Source of the DNA: UBA11524 sp963642705
GTDB taxonomy: Bacteria > Bacillota > Clostridia > Christensenellales > Aristaeellaceae
Reading direction: 5' to 3'
DNA length: 15,283 nucleotides
Assembly: GCA_963642705.1 (NCBI GenBank)
Contig: CAVIHU010000041.1
Span: 1 to 15,283, forward strand
Shown here: positions 5,751 through 14,800 of the stretch, piece after piece
Position numbering within the stretch: the first letter of the stretch is position 1
Layout of the letters: the number at the start of each line of letters is the position of its first letter
Notes under the pieces: model-generated
The model's input: the letters and a program-made list of their open reading frames with translations, nothing else
What the model was told of the DNA's origin: nothing
The model's database searches: none
Translations under genes and position numbers: made by a program

Positions 5751-6917
5751 TTACATCGGCAGCGGCTTGACGTAGCCAACCTCCACCCCGACTTCCTGCA
5801 GCTTTCTCACCAATGGCAGCATCTGCGGATCATCGGGCGCAGGCGTAACCAGATACAGCCGCATATTCGGTCCCATCCGGCGCATCGCAGTCATCATTTC
5901 CACCATCCGGCTGTCCAGCCGCGCCGTGATGACAACCGTGCAGCCGACCTTGCGCATCCGCCGCATTTCTATCATCATGACGCGCACGAACGATTCCGGT
6001 GCGGAGAAAGCCGCCTGTGCCAGTCCTTCCAGCACGCGCTTGAGTCCCATGTCCTTGTCCAGCACAACGGGATGCTCACCGGTCAGCGGCAGACGCGCCG
6101 GATGCTCGGATTTGTCCGCCTCCGCCATGACGGATGCCGCCGTTTCGATCAGCGTGTCGCGCAGATCCGCCTCAATCTCGGGGTTGTCAGGCAGCTTCGG
6201 GACGGCGGAATCCATCAGCACCAGCAGATCCGGCTGAACAGGATCCTCAAAGCGCCGGACGAGCAGCTCCTGCTTGCGTGCGGACAGCTTCCAATGGATT
6301 TTCTTGAGCGGGTCGCCCGGCTGATAGCTGCGGACGTCCGTCGGGTTTGTCACATCCTCCGATGCGCGTGCCATCGCCTCGGTGCCTGTTTCACCGGCGG
6401 ACAGGTGCAGCGGATCGATGTCGAAGAGCTGCGGCAGCACCAGCAGGTTTTTTTCGGCGTTTTCCGGTTCCTGACAGACGGTGCAGATGCCGAAGAAATC
6501 GGCAATCGTCACGCGCCTTACGCCCGGCGCAACGGCGCCCACATGCGCCGCATGAAAGGGCACCGACATCGTCTGCTTTGCGCGTCCTGCCAGCTGCATG
6601 CTCTGCGCGTCGGCGCCGGTCAGCTCCACCCACATCGGTGCAAGCGGAATGATGCTCCGGCAGGTAATTTCCACCGACAGCGTCACATCATCGCCGCGCT
6701 GCACCCTGTCAGTGGAGGATGAGGCGGAAATATGCAGCGTCCGTGATGCCTGCAGCACGCCGAATATACCGGTCAGTGTCAGCAGCGTCACCAGAATCGC
6801 CGGCGTCAGGAACACAGGGCTGCCGGTCGAAAAGGCGGCGGCATACAGCGTGACCGCCAGCAGCAGCGGCATGGTCAGGTGCAGCTTCACCCGCTGCCTG
6901 TTCGTTTGCCGCTTCAC
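5751..6917 (-). CDS. DUF58 family membrane-associated protein
   Basis: 388 residues, GTG start. It overlaps the MoxR stop in GTGA (6917-6914), which indicates translational coupling. Residues 14-55 form two membrane helices. Residues about 60-160 form a beta-rich region. The hallmark DUF58 motif follows at 194-224 (VRSYQPGDPLKKIHWK, then LSARKQELLVRRFE), and after it a von Willebrand A-like fold beginning LLVLMDSAVP (231-240). In many relatives a metal-ion site DxSxS occupies that last position; here it is DSAVP, so metal binding may be lost. DUF58 proteins work with MoxR ATPases, probably as substrates or adaptors that link the ATPase to envelope proteins such as the transglutaminase gene product downstream. 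The exact function is unknown for the family. Confidence 0.88.
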   Translation of the reverse strand: MKRQTNRQRVKLHLTMPLLLAVTLYAAAFSTGSPVFLTPAILVTLLTLTGIFGVLQASRTLHISASSSTDRVQRGDDVTLSVEITCRSIIPLAPMWVELTGADAQSMQLAGRAKQTMSVPFHAAHVGAVAPGVRRVTIADFFGICTVCQEPENAEKNLLVLPQLFDIDPLHLSAGETGTEAMARASEDVTNPTDVRSYQPGDPLKKIHWKLSARKQELLVRRFEDPVQPDLLVLMDSAVPKLPDNPEIEADLRDTLIETAASVMAEADKSEHPARLPLTGEHPVVLDKDMGLKRVLEGLAQAAFSAPESFVRVMMIEMRRMRKVGCTVVITARLDSRMVEMMTAMRRMGPNMRLYLVTPAPDDPQMLPLVRKLQEVGVEVGYVKPLPM

Positions 6918-7855
6918 AGCTTCACCGGCACGGGCGTGCTGCGGACGATCCGCCGGACAATGCTTTCCGTTGAAACGCCCTTCATGCGCGCCTCCGGACT
7001 GAGCACCAGGCGGTGTGCAAGCACCTGCACCGCCATATGCTGCACATCCTCGGGAATGATATAATCACGCCCCGCGAGCAGTGCGCATGCCTGTGCGCCG
7101 TGAATCAGGGCGATGGCGGCACGTGTGGATGCGCCCAGCTGCAGGGACGCATCCTGACGCGTTGCGGCGGCGATGGTCGCGACATACGACCGTACCTCCG
7201 GCGAGCAGTAGATCTGCGTGACCATCTGCTGCATGGCGATGACATCCGCCGCAGAGCACACCGGCGCAAGCGTCGCCATCGGCTTCACCACACCCGAATA
7301 GCGCTCCAGCACGTCCATTTCCTGCTCAATCGTCGGATAGCCGATGGACAGGCGCATAAAGAAGCGATCCATCTGCGCCTCCGGCAGCGGATAGGTGCCG
7401 ACGAACTCGCCCGGATTCTGCGTTGCCAGCACGATGAAGGGCTGCGGCACGGGATGCGTCACGCCGTCCACCGTCACCTGATGCTCCTCCATGACCTCCA
7501 GCAGCGCCGATTGCGTCTTGGGACTCGTGCGGTTGATCTCGTCCGCCAGCACAATCTGGCTCATCACCGCGCCCTCGCGGTACTCCGTTTCGCCGGTCTT
7601 GAAATTCACCAGCGTATAGCCAGTGACATCCGACGGCATCAGGTCAGGGGTGAACTGAATGCGCCGGAACGTGCAGTCCAGCGACTTCGCCAGCGCGCTC
7701 GCAAGCGTTGTCTTGCCGACGCCGGGCACATCCTCCAGGAGGATATGTCCCTTGCACAAAAGGGCAATCAGCGCGTATTCAACGACCTCTTCCTTGCCGA
7801 CAATAACGGTGCTTATATTGTTAATCAGCCTTTGAACCATTTGTCTGGGCTGCAT
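6914..7855 (-). CDS. MoxR-family AAA+ ATPase
   Basis: 313 residues from the ATG at 7855, chosen because GGAGG lies 8 nt upstream and the preceding 36 codons of open frame include the promoter. Walker A is EDVPGVGKT (41-49), Walker B VLADE (102-106) followed by INRTSPKTQSALLEVMEE, sensor 1 ATQNP (144-148), and the sensor 2 arginine is in GASTR (Arg245). MoxR proteins are cytosolic chaperone-like ATPases that activate or assemble partner proteins, often with vWA-type proteins encoded next to them. Here it is the first gene of a likely operon with DUF58 (4-nt overlap) and the membrane transglutaminase. The gene is intact and of usual length. Confidence 0.93.
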   Translation of the reverse strand: MQPRQMVQRLINNISTVIVGKEEVVEYALIALLCKGHILLEDVPGVGKTTLASALAKSLDCTFRRIQFTPDLMPSDVTGYTLVNFKTGETEYREGAVMSQIVLADEINRTSPKTQSALLEVMEEHQVTVDGVTHPVPQPFIVLATQNPGEFVGTYPLPEAQMDRFFMRLSIGYPTIEQEMDVLERYSGVVKPMATLAPVCSAADVIAMQQMVTQIYCSPEVRSYVATIAAATRQDASLQLGASTRAAIALIHGAQACALLAGRDYIIPEDVQHMAVQVLAHRLVLSPEARMKGVSTESIVRRIVRSTPVPVKL

Positions 7856-7889
7856 GCGTTCTGCCTCCTTATATCCATCGAATAGTATC

Positions 7890-7918
7890 AGTATAGCGAT
7901 TTTCGATGCAGATTGCAA
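7890..7918 (-). promoter_or_regulatory. Sigma-A promoter of the MoxR operon
   Basis: On the - strand TTGCAA (7918-7913), a 17-bp spacer, and TATACT (7895-7890) lie 35 bp before the MoxR start codon. Both boxes are 5 of 6 to consensus. No operator is obvious, which suggests steady expression. Confidence 0.8.
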
Positions 7919-7980
7919 GCAAAGGATATTTGTTTTTACAATCGTCCTTCCGCGGATGATCAAAGGCTATTTCGGCATAA

Positions 7981-8021
7981 GAAAAGGGACGAAGCGCCGT
8001 TTCCAGCGCTCCGCCCTTCTT
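7981..8021 (-). terminator. Terminator after the GH3 gene
   Basis: On the - strand AAGGGCGGAGCGC, loop TGGAAACG, GCGCTTCGTCCCTT form an imperfect stem of about 11 bp followed by TTTTCTT, starting about 17 bp past the GH3 stop. It separates the GH3 transcript from the MoxR promoter. Confidence 0.75.
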
Positions 8022-8038
8022 TGTCCGGGGTTTTCGGA

Positions 8039-10477
8039 TTATTCAACCACGGTGATGGTGCCGGTCAGGCCGCCGATTTCGATGGTGTATTCACCGGCGT
8101 CCAGCGTCAGCTCCATCTGCACAACGCGCCAGCTGCCGCCTTCGACGGTCATGATCTTTTCAGCCACGACCTCGCCGTTAGCCTTCGCCTGCGCAGTCGT
8201 CAGACCGTCAGCGCCGTTGTTGCGGAGCAGGCAGTAAACCGTGAAGGGTTCGCCAGCCTTGGTCTGGTTGTAGACGTTGGTCTGCGTGGTGGTAGAGGAG
8301 CCGGATTCAACCTCGACGGTCTCCTGAACCGTGGGCAGAATCATGCAGGAATACTTGAATTCCGGATCCTTGCCGTAGCTCATGCCGAACTGGTAGGTCA
8401 CCAGCGGATCGCCCCAGTTGCTGGGTGAAGCATGGTTCTCGTCGTCTTCCATAGTCGCCTGGATCATCAGACGAACATAGGGAGAAGCACCCTGGTCGCC
8501 GGCAAGATCCTTCCACTGGTCGTTGTCGGAAACGGTGTCGCGGGCGATTTCCTTGACGATGATGCCGCCGGGTTCAACAACGCCGTAGAGGAGGTTCACA
8601 TAGACCCACGGTGCGGTGGTGGTCACAAAGCCGCCCTCGGTGGAACCGTGGTCAGCGCTCTGGTTGTAGCTCAGGTACAGCAGTGCATCGGAGTTTTTGA
8701 TGGTATATTCGGTCGGATCAGTGCAGTTCATGGACAGAACAATGGGCTTTCCGGCGTCCTGAGCGTCCTCGATGAACAGCTCGGTCGCGTCGCTGATGGA
8801 GCCGTAGTCGCCGACGACAACGTCAGCTTCTTCCATGGTCTCAACCACGGTCACGCCCATTTCAGCCATGTACTTCTTGTAGCCTTCCTTGGCTGTCGCG
8901 TTGGAAGCATCCACATAGACCTTCTTGTCGGTGGTCAGGGGCAGGAGGTTGTTGTCGTTCTTCACCAGGACGGCGGATTCCGCCATCAGGCGCTCGGTCA
9001 GCTCGACTTCCTCGGGGTTGCGAGCGGCACGAAGCTCTTCGTCGTTGGTAATTTCGCTCGGATTCGCCGCCCACTCAGCGCTCGCGCAGATCGCAACAGC
9101 TTCATTCACGTCGCAGTAGGGGTTATCAAACAGACCCTTGTTGAACTTGAACCGCAGGATGCGTGTCGCAGCCGTGTCAACATTGACCTTCTCGACTTCG
9201 CCAGAAGACAGACCGTCGATGATGGCCTGCGGATAGTTGGAGGAAGGAGAGGATTCCCAGCCGCTGTAATCGCGGATCATGCTGCCGGAGCCGAACATGT
9301 CGGTGCCGTTCGCCAGCGCTTCGTTATACAGCCAGCCGATGGTCTGCTCGCCAAGGTCAACGCCCTCAGCGGTGATGCCGGTCATACGGCCGGGGTTGCT
9401 CGGGCCGCCGCCCAATGCCCACCAGTCGCTGACGACAACGCCGTCAAAGCCGAGGGTGTCACGCAGGTAGCTCATGGTCGTCTTGTCCCACTTAACGTCA
9501 ACGGTGTTGGTGATGCCGGTGCCGCCGCAGTTCGTCATGACCCATTCAGCGCCGGCGTTCAGCGCAGCCGTCCAGCCGACCATCCAGTTGTCGAAGTTCT
9601 GGGCAACGGAGCGCGCCTTGCCGAAGGAGGAGTCGCCGCCGCGGCCAATCCAGTGCTTCGTGCAGGATGCAAGACCGTTTTCTTCCAGACCACGGATTTC
9701 AGCAGACACAACAGATGCGATGAGTTCGGGGTTCTCGCCGTACTGTGCGCCGATTTCATTTGCATACGGCTCGAAGGTCACATGGACGCCGATAGCGCGC
9801 ATGGCCTTGCCGTAGATGCTCGCCAGCTCGTAAGCCAGCTCAGGATCGTTCGCGGTGCCGAAGGCTTCGTGCGACTTGTCGATGTAGCCGCCGAATGCGT
9901 TGTACTCACGGTCGGACGTGATGACCATCGGGACGCCCAGGCGCTCGGCTTCCGCCGCAGCCTGCAGGTTGTTCAGCGTGTTGGTGATGGTGATGGGCGT
10001 GCCGTTCAGATTGAACAGCTGGCAGGTCAGCTGATATTCGGTAATCATCTGACGAGCGTCAGCAAGCTGCGTGTTCACGCAGAACAGCAGACCGACTTCC
10101 TCTTCAACCGTCATCTTGCTGAGGATATCCGCGACGCGGGCGTCGGTTTCCTGGCGCCAGTCCTCGTAGACGTCCAGCTCGCCGTCCTTATCCAGATCCT
10201 TGAACTTCAGCCCATCCACCTCAAGGATGGTCGTTGTGCCGGGCATATAGCTCAGCTCGATCTGACCGGTTGTTTCGTCCGCCTCGATCACGGCGAATTC
10301 GCAGTTACTCTGCAGATAAGCCGTTTCCGCAGCGGTCGTTTCCTCGTCCGTTTCCGCAGCGCGGATTTCCATGACTTCCGCCGCAGATACGCTTTCAGCC
10401 GTCTCCTCAGCGAAAGCGCCGCCGACGCAGCCAAACAGCAGCATGCCGGCCAGCAGCAGGGACAAACTCTTCTTCAT
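8039..10477 (-). CDS. Secreted glycoside hydrolase family 3 (beta-glucosidase-like)
   Basis: 812 residues; ATG at 10477 follows AAAGGAG with 6 nt spacing. The signal peptide ends AFA|EE (about 23); Cys17 in LLFGC is a possible but poor lipobox. An acidic Ala/Glu/Thr-rich stretch (24-56) follows. FKDLDKDGELDVYEDW (92-107) has a DxDxDG calcium-loop pattern common at the front of clostridial GH3 enzymes. The GH3 barrel runs from about 110 to 450: KHWIGRG (274-280) is the KH motif, and Asp351 in GVVVSDWW (346-353) is the expected nucleophile. The alpha/beta sandwich domain follows (about 490-705), then a beta-rich CARDB- or FnIII-like end (about 715-812). It would release terminal sugars, probably beta-glucose or beta-xylose, from oligosaccharides outside the cell; sequence alone does not fix the sugar. 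The gene is transcribed alone, with terminators on both sides. Confidence 0.9.
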   Translation of the reverse strand: MKKSLSLLLAGMLLFGCVGGAFAEETAESVSAAEVMEIRAAETDEETTAAETAYLQSNCEFAVIEADETTGQIELSYMPGTTTILEVDGLKFKDLDKDGELDVYEDWRQETDARVADILSKMTVEEEVGLLFCVNTQLADARQMITEYQLTCQLFNLNGTPITITNTLNNLQAAAEAERLGVPMVITSDREYNAFGGYIDKSHEAFGTANDPELAYELASIYGKAMRAIGVHVTFEPYANEIGAQYGENPELIASVVSAEIRGLEENGLASCTKHWIGRGGDSSFGKARSVAQNFDNWMVGWTAALNAGAEWVMTNCGGTGITNTVDVKWDKTTMSYLRDTLGFDGVVVSDWWALGGGPSNPGRMTGITAEGVDLGEQTIGWLYNEALANGTDMFGSGSMIRDYSGWESSPSSNYPQAIIDGLSSGEVEKVNVDTAATRILRFKFNKGLFDNPYCDVNEAVAICASAEWAANPSEITNDEELRAARNPEEVELTERLMAESAVLVKNDNNLLPLTTDKKVYVDASNATAKEGYKKYMAEMGVTVVETMEEADVVVGDYGSISDATELFIEDAQDAGKPIVLSMNCTDPTEYTIKNSDALLYLSYNQSADHGSTEGGFVTTTAPWVYVNLLYGVVEPGGIIVKEIARDTVSDNDQWKDLAGDQGASPYVRLMIQATMEDDENHASPSNWGDPLVTYQFGMSYGKDPEFKYSCMILPTVQETVEVESGSSTTTQTNVYNQTKAGEPFTVYCLLRNNGADGLTTAQAKANGEVVAEKIMTVEGGSWRVVQMELTLDAGEYTIEIGGLTGTITVVE

Positions 10478-10885
10478 ACTTTACTCCTTTCGCATTAAAC
10501 GGATTTCCGCAATCAGCGGTCATCCGCTTCTACCATTTTCCGCTTTTCGGGGATCTGTCCTCCCGACAGGAACAATCCCTTCCGCGGAATCTTAGAATAT
10601 TTTATCATTGATTTTACCATTCATTTCAGTAAAATTTGACATGAAAAACGGTGATATTTTATCTCTTCCGCATGTGCTGAAAAAATATAACACATTTCGC
10701 AGAAAATTCGCATACAGGCATGTGAAAAAAGCATAAAACATGCTCAACTCGACCACATAAATAGACAAGCGCCGTTGTTGTGGAGCGAAAAACAGGCATC
10801 GCCACACAGATAAGGCGGTACGATGAAGCGTAATTTTTGCGGCAGATGCAATTCGAGTCGCTTTCAGGCACAGCACTCCATTCAA
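10478..10885. other. AT-rich non-coding stretch upstream of GH3
   Basis: About 400 bp, visibly richer in A/T than the rest, especially 10590-10760. Short open frames here lack ribosome sites and family resemblance, so I call no gene. On the - strand the GH3 leader would contain small hairpins (CTGTC-CTCCC-GACAG at 10555-10569; CCGC-AATCA-GCGG at 10507-10519) and a perfect palindrome TTCCGCGGAA (10580-10589). TAAAAT and TATATT boxes exist but none has a convincing -35 partner. The GH3 promoter must lie here. Confidence 0.5.
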
Positions 10886-10889
10886 GCAT

Positions 10890-10921
10890 AAAAAACGGGG
10901 CAGCAGGCTGATCTGCTGCCC
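10890..10921 (-). terminator. Strong terminator after the CBM9-like gene
   Basis: On the - strand GGGCAGCAG (10921-10913), loop ATCAGC, CTGCTGCCC (10906-10898) form a perfect 9-bp GC-rich stem, followed by CGTTTTTTAT. It lies about 17 bp past the stop codon, so GH3 is not in the same transcript. Confidence 0.92.
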
Positions 10922-10937
10922 TGTACGATGGTTGAAA

Positions 10938-11726
10938 TTACTCTGCGAGAATGACGCTGCCCCACTGGCTGGGGTTTTCGTTGATCTTCAGCGTGCCGGT
11001 CCATGCCATCTGCGGGATGTACTCGGTGCCGGGGCACGGATAGTCGATATCGGTGATGGCGAAGTCGCAGGCAAGCACGTCGCCCACAGCCGGCTCATAC
11101 ACGGCGATCTTGTTGTTGGAGAAGCATGCCCACGGAACGACTGCTTCCCACGTGAAGCCGTAGGTGGTCGTCTGTGCGGCGCACACATAGCCGTCCAGCA
11201 CGCTCTCGCCGCCGTCGATGCCGACGCTCACAAAGCGCTGGCGGTTGTCCTTCGGCACCATGGTGCGGTCAATCGCGGTGTCCCAGTAGTCCTGGTTCAT
11301 GATGAAGTACACGAGGAAGTCGTTCGTGTCGTACACGGTGCGCGCCGGGTCAGACGCGGGATTCGTGGAGATATAGAGCTTGATGTTGTCCATGCCGTCG
11401 ATGGGCAGCATCTCAATCGCGCCGAAGGGCGTATCTTCATGCACTTCCGCCGCGATATAGAGGTTCGTCTCGTCCCATGCAAGATAGAAGTTCGCAGAAA
11501 GGTCGTCTTCGCCCTTCCAGAGCACCGCGTCACGGATGACCTGCGTAACGTCCTTCACCACAGCGGGAGAATCGAGGTTCCAGTCTTCGAGGTTGCCGTC
11601 GATGGTGATGCCGTTTGCCTTATGCGCGGTGATGGAGGGCTTCTCTGCAGTCTCCTCCGCAAAAGCCACCGACGCCATCATCAGGATTACCATAACGCAG
11701 GCAAGCAATTTTGTCCACTTCTTCAT
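10938..11726 (-). CDS. Secreted CBM9-like carbohydrate-binding protein
   Basis: 262 residues from the ATG at 11726. That start is preferred because AGGAG stands 10 nt upstream and it opens a clear signal peptide (MKKWTKLLA, hydrophobic core, AFA|EE at 23-24). A longer frame upstream to 11828 is unsupported and runs over the promoter. The mature protein has the pattern of a CBM9 / DOMON-like domain: ITIDGNLEDWN (40-50), DDLSANFYLAWDETNLYIAAEV (74-95), MDNIKLYI (112-119) and FTWEAVVPW (191-199). It is a single beta-sandwich that binds the reducing ends of sugars in characterised xylanase modules. There is no catalytic domain, so it probably captures or senses polysaccharide outside the cell. 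It sits 127 bp downstream of the secreted beta-galactosidase gene. Confidence 0.8.
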   Translation of the reverse strand: MKKWTKLLACVMVILMMASVAFAEETAEKPSITAHKANGITIDGNLEDWNLDSPAVVKDVTQVIRDAVLWKGEDDLSANFYLAWDETNLYIAAEVHEDTPFGAIEMLPIDGMDNIKLYISTNPASDPARTVYDTNDFLVYFIMNQDYWDTAIDRTMVPKDNRQRFVSVGIDGGESVLDGYVCAAQTTTYGFTWEAVVPWACFSNNKIAVYEPAVGDVLACDFAITDIDYPCPGTEYIPQMAWTGTLKINENPSQWGSVILAE

Positions 11727-11784
11727 TTTATCGGGTCTCCTTTCACATTTCCTTCTGCCAGCTGCCGCTGACCTTGTCATGATT

Positions 11785-11813
11785 ATTCTACCATAGGGAC
11801 AACAGGAAAAAAC
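11785..11813 (-). promoter_or_regulatory. Weak promoter candidate for the CBM9-like gene
   Basis: On the - strand TAGAAT (11790-11785) is a good -10 about 58 bp before the start codon. The hexamer 17 bp upstream, GTTTTT, is a poor -35. With only a weak terminator after the beta-galactosidase gene, this gene may also be read from upstream. Confidence 0.35.
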
Positions 11814-11839
11814 AGGACGATTGCGCACATGAATTGGGA

Positions 11840-11861
11840 AAATCCGAAACAGCTTATTCGG
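11840..11861 (-). terminator. Weak terminator overlapping the beta-galactosidase stop
   Basis: On the - strand CCGAA (11861-11857), an 8-nt loop holding the TAA stop, TTCGG (11848-11844), then ATTTTCCC. The stem is only 5 bp, so stopping would be incomplete and read-through into the CBM9-like gene is plausible. Confidence 0.35.
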
Positions 11862-14800
11862 CGCTCAGCCGTATGCGAAGCGCTGCGCTCCTTGCGGAGG
11901 CATCCTCTCCCGCATACAGCGGCGACAGGATAAAGGTGTAGCAGTAGCGCTCATCGCAGGGCAGATACTGCTCATGCGTCACGATGCGCGACCACGAATT
12001 ATCGCCGCCGACGCCGATTTGAATGGCATTCAGCCGCAGGATGGTGCTGTCGAGCTTCTCCAGCTCATACGGATGGACATGGCGGTCGAGCTCATCGCTG
12101 GTGTAATGCAGTGCGCTGACCTCCATGGTCGTCTGCGCCGATGCCAGCAGCCCGAAGCCGGTATCGTCCGTCAGGGCAATCCAGCGCACGTCCGTCCTGT
12201 TGCCCGTTTCGGAGGACTTCACGTAAGGCATGAAGTTGTCCGTGACTGTCGTTGCATAGCGTCCGACGCGCACGCCGTTGTTGCGGTCGATGTAGTTTTC
12301 CTCCGGTCCGCGCCCGAGATACGTCATGTTCTCGTACTGCGCCGGAATCGTCAGCTGCACGCCGGCGACCGGAATATACACGAGCGACTCATTATAATTC
12401 GGCGTGATGTCGACCGTCTGCGCGATGGCGCCGTCGCCGTAGATGACGTATGTGCTGTCGAGCCGCAGGTCATTGAGCGCCGGATACGTGCCGCGGACAG
12501 CGACGGTCACCTGCGTCTCAGCCTCCGTCACGGCGAATTCCTCCACCGCGTACTCGCCCGTTTCCTTCCATGCCTGATTGAACACGAACAGCCCATAGCC
12601 GAAGCCGGTATCATTGTCCGTGCGCGCACGGTAGAAGCTGCCGACTGCGCCGCCGTCCGGCTCTATCAGCGCCTGACCGTCCGCCTCGTAGCGCGTCATC
12701 CTGCCGGTCTGCCGGCTGAAGGCGACCACAAAGCTTTCGCCGGTGATGATGACGGTCTCGCCGTCATCCGCCGTCTGAACTTCAGGCAGCTCCCCGGTCG
12801 GATCCGCTTCAGGCAGCACCGGATTCAGCTCGAACTGCTCCGTTGCCGTTACGTGACCCGCCGTGAGCAGCCCTTCGTCCTCGCGCAGCGTGACCGTCAG
12901 GTTCAGGAAGTACGAGCAGCCCGCCTGCAAGTCCTCGTCATGCCATTCGTAGGGGATTTGCAGCGTAAGCGTGCCGGGCTGATTCGTGTCGGGGGCGATG
13001 CACGCCATGTGGAGCGCCCCGCCGGAAATCGTGCCCTCCTGCAGCACGGTTTCATCGCGCAGGAGCTGCCAGTGCAGGTCGTACTTGTCCGCCGGGTCGG
13101 TGAACAGCGCGTAATTTCTGACCTCGATCACGCCGTTCATCACGTCCACATCGGAGAACCTCAGCGTCTGATAGTGATACCTGACCTCTGCCATTTCCGG
13201 CTGAACCGTGCGGTCAGGCAGCAGCAGACCATTCGCGCAGAAGTTGCCGTCATGGATGGTTTCGCCATAGTCGCCGCCGTAGCCGAAGTACGTTTCGCCC
13301 TCGTCGTTCGTCAGGTAAATCGACTGGTCAATCAAGTCCCAGATAAAGCCGCCCTGCAGGTTGCGGTACGTGTCGAACGCGTCCCAGTATTCATCCATAT
13401 TGCCGACGGAGTTGCCCATCGCATGCTCATATTCGCACTCGATCATGGGCAGATTGCTGTCCGCCTCGCCGTGCTCGATCAGCTCCGACGGCAGCGCGTA
13501 CATGCCGCTCTGCACATCGATGCCGGTTTCAATCATGTCCTTTGCCTGCTCGTAATGCCATGGGCGATCCTTCGTCTCCTCATGCAGCACGCGCATCACG
13601 CCTTCGGGATCCTCATAGGGCGACACCAGGATCGTCCGCATGATCTCCGGATTCTTGTTCTCGTTGCCGAGGCTCCACATGACGACGCTCGCGTGATTCC
13701 GGTCGCGCCGCACCATGCTGTATTCGCGGTCGATGATAGAGGCGGACAGGTAGTCCGTCAGGCGCTCGTTTTCCGTGGTCATGTTGCTGTGGCACTCCAC
13801 GTTCGCCTCATCCACCACATAAATGCCGTACACGTCGCACAGGTAGTACCAGTACGGGTTATTCGGGTAATGCGAGGTGCGCACGGCGTTGATGTTATTC
13901 TCCTTGAGGATGCGGATATCCTCCGCCATGACCTCCTTCGTCAGCGCGTAGCCGACCTCCGGATGCGTTTCATGGCGGTTGACGCCCCTGAAGGAAATCG
14001 GCTGACCGTTGATGCGGATGAGATCCTGATCCGTCGTTTCGCCCTCGTACCAGCCGCTTTCGGTCGTCTTGTACGTGATCTTGCGGAAGCCGACCAGATA
14101 GCTTTCATAGACCGTTCCCTGCGCGGTTTCCTCCTCCAGCACCAGCGTGTAGAGGTACGGGTCCTCCGCGCTCCACTTTCTCGGCGCGCCGACCGGCATC
14201 GTCAGCACGACCTCCTGCTCCTCGCCTGCCGCTACCGTCACGGTTGCCCGGCCGCCTGCAAGGGAAAGCGCATTTCCTTCCGCGTCCGTCAGATACACCG
14301 TCAGGCTGATATCGCCTGCTGCATCCGCCGTGTTGCGCACGTATGCCGTGACGCTCAGTTCGCTGTCGGTGAAGGTTTCATCGAAATCGGTGACAATGCT
14401 CATGTCGCGCACCTGCAGCTTCGGCATCGCGTACAGGTATACATCGCGGAAGATGCCGGACAGGTCGAACATGTCCTGATCCTCCACCCAGCTGCCGTCG
14501 CACCAGCGGTACACCTTGACCGCAAGCACGTTTTCGCCGTCAAAATTCAGGTAGGGCGTGATGTCAAACGAATGCGTTGTGAAGCTGTCCTCCGCGTAAC
14601 CGACCTGCACGCCGTTGACCCACAGGTACATCGCCGCGTCAACGCCCTCGAACACGATATACACGCGCCGGTCAGCCCAGTCCTCCGACACGGAGAACGA
14701 ATAGCGGTACAGTCCGACCGGATTGTAGACCGTCGGCGCAGTCGGCAGCGTACGCGGATAGCCCACATCGCTGTTGCCGGACTGACGCGCGAACTTCTGC

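Noticed and set aside
7856..7963. N-terminal extension of MoxR to an ATG at 7963
   Set aside because: The extension covers the -35/-10 promoter and the ribosome site that serves the ATG at 7855, and MoxR proteins do not have it.
8432..10498. 688-codon open frame antisense to the GH3 gene
   Set aside because: Low-information translation with no domain signature. Its length comes from the codon bias of the intact GH3 gene, which has motifs, signal peptide and ribosome site.
10592..10885. 97-codon - strand frame in the AT-rich gap
   Set aside because: No ribosome site, no family resemblance, odd composition, and it abuts the terminator of the gene before it.
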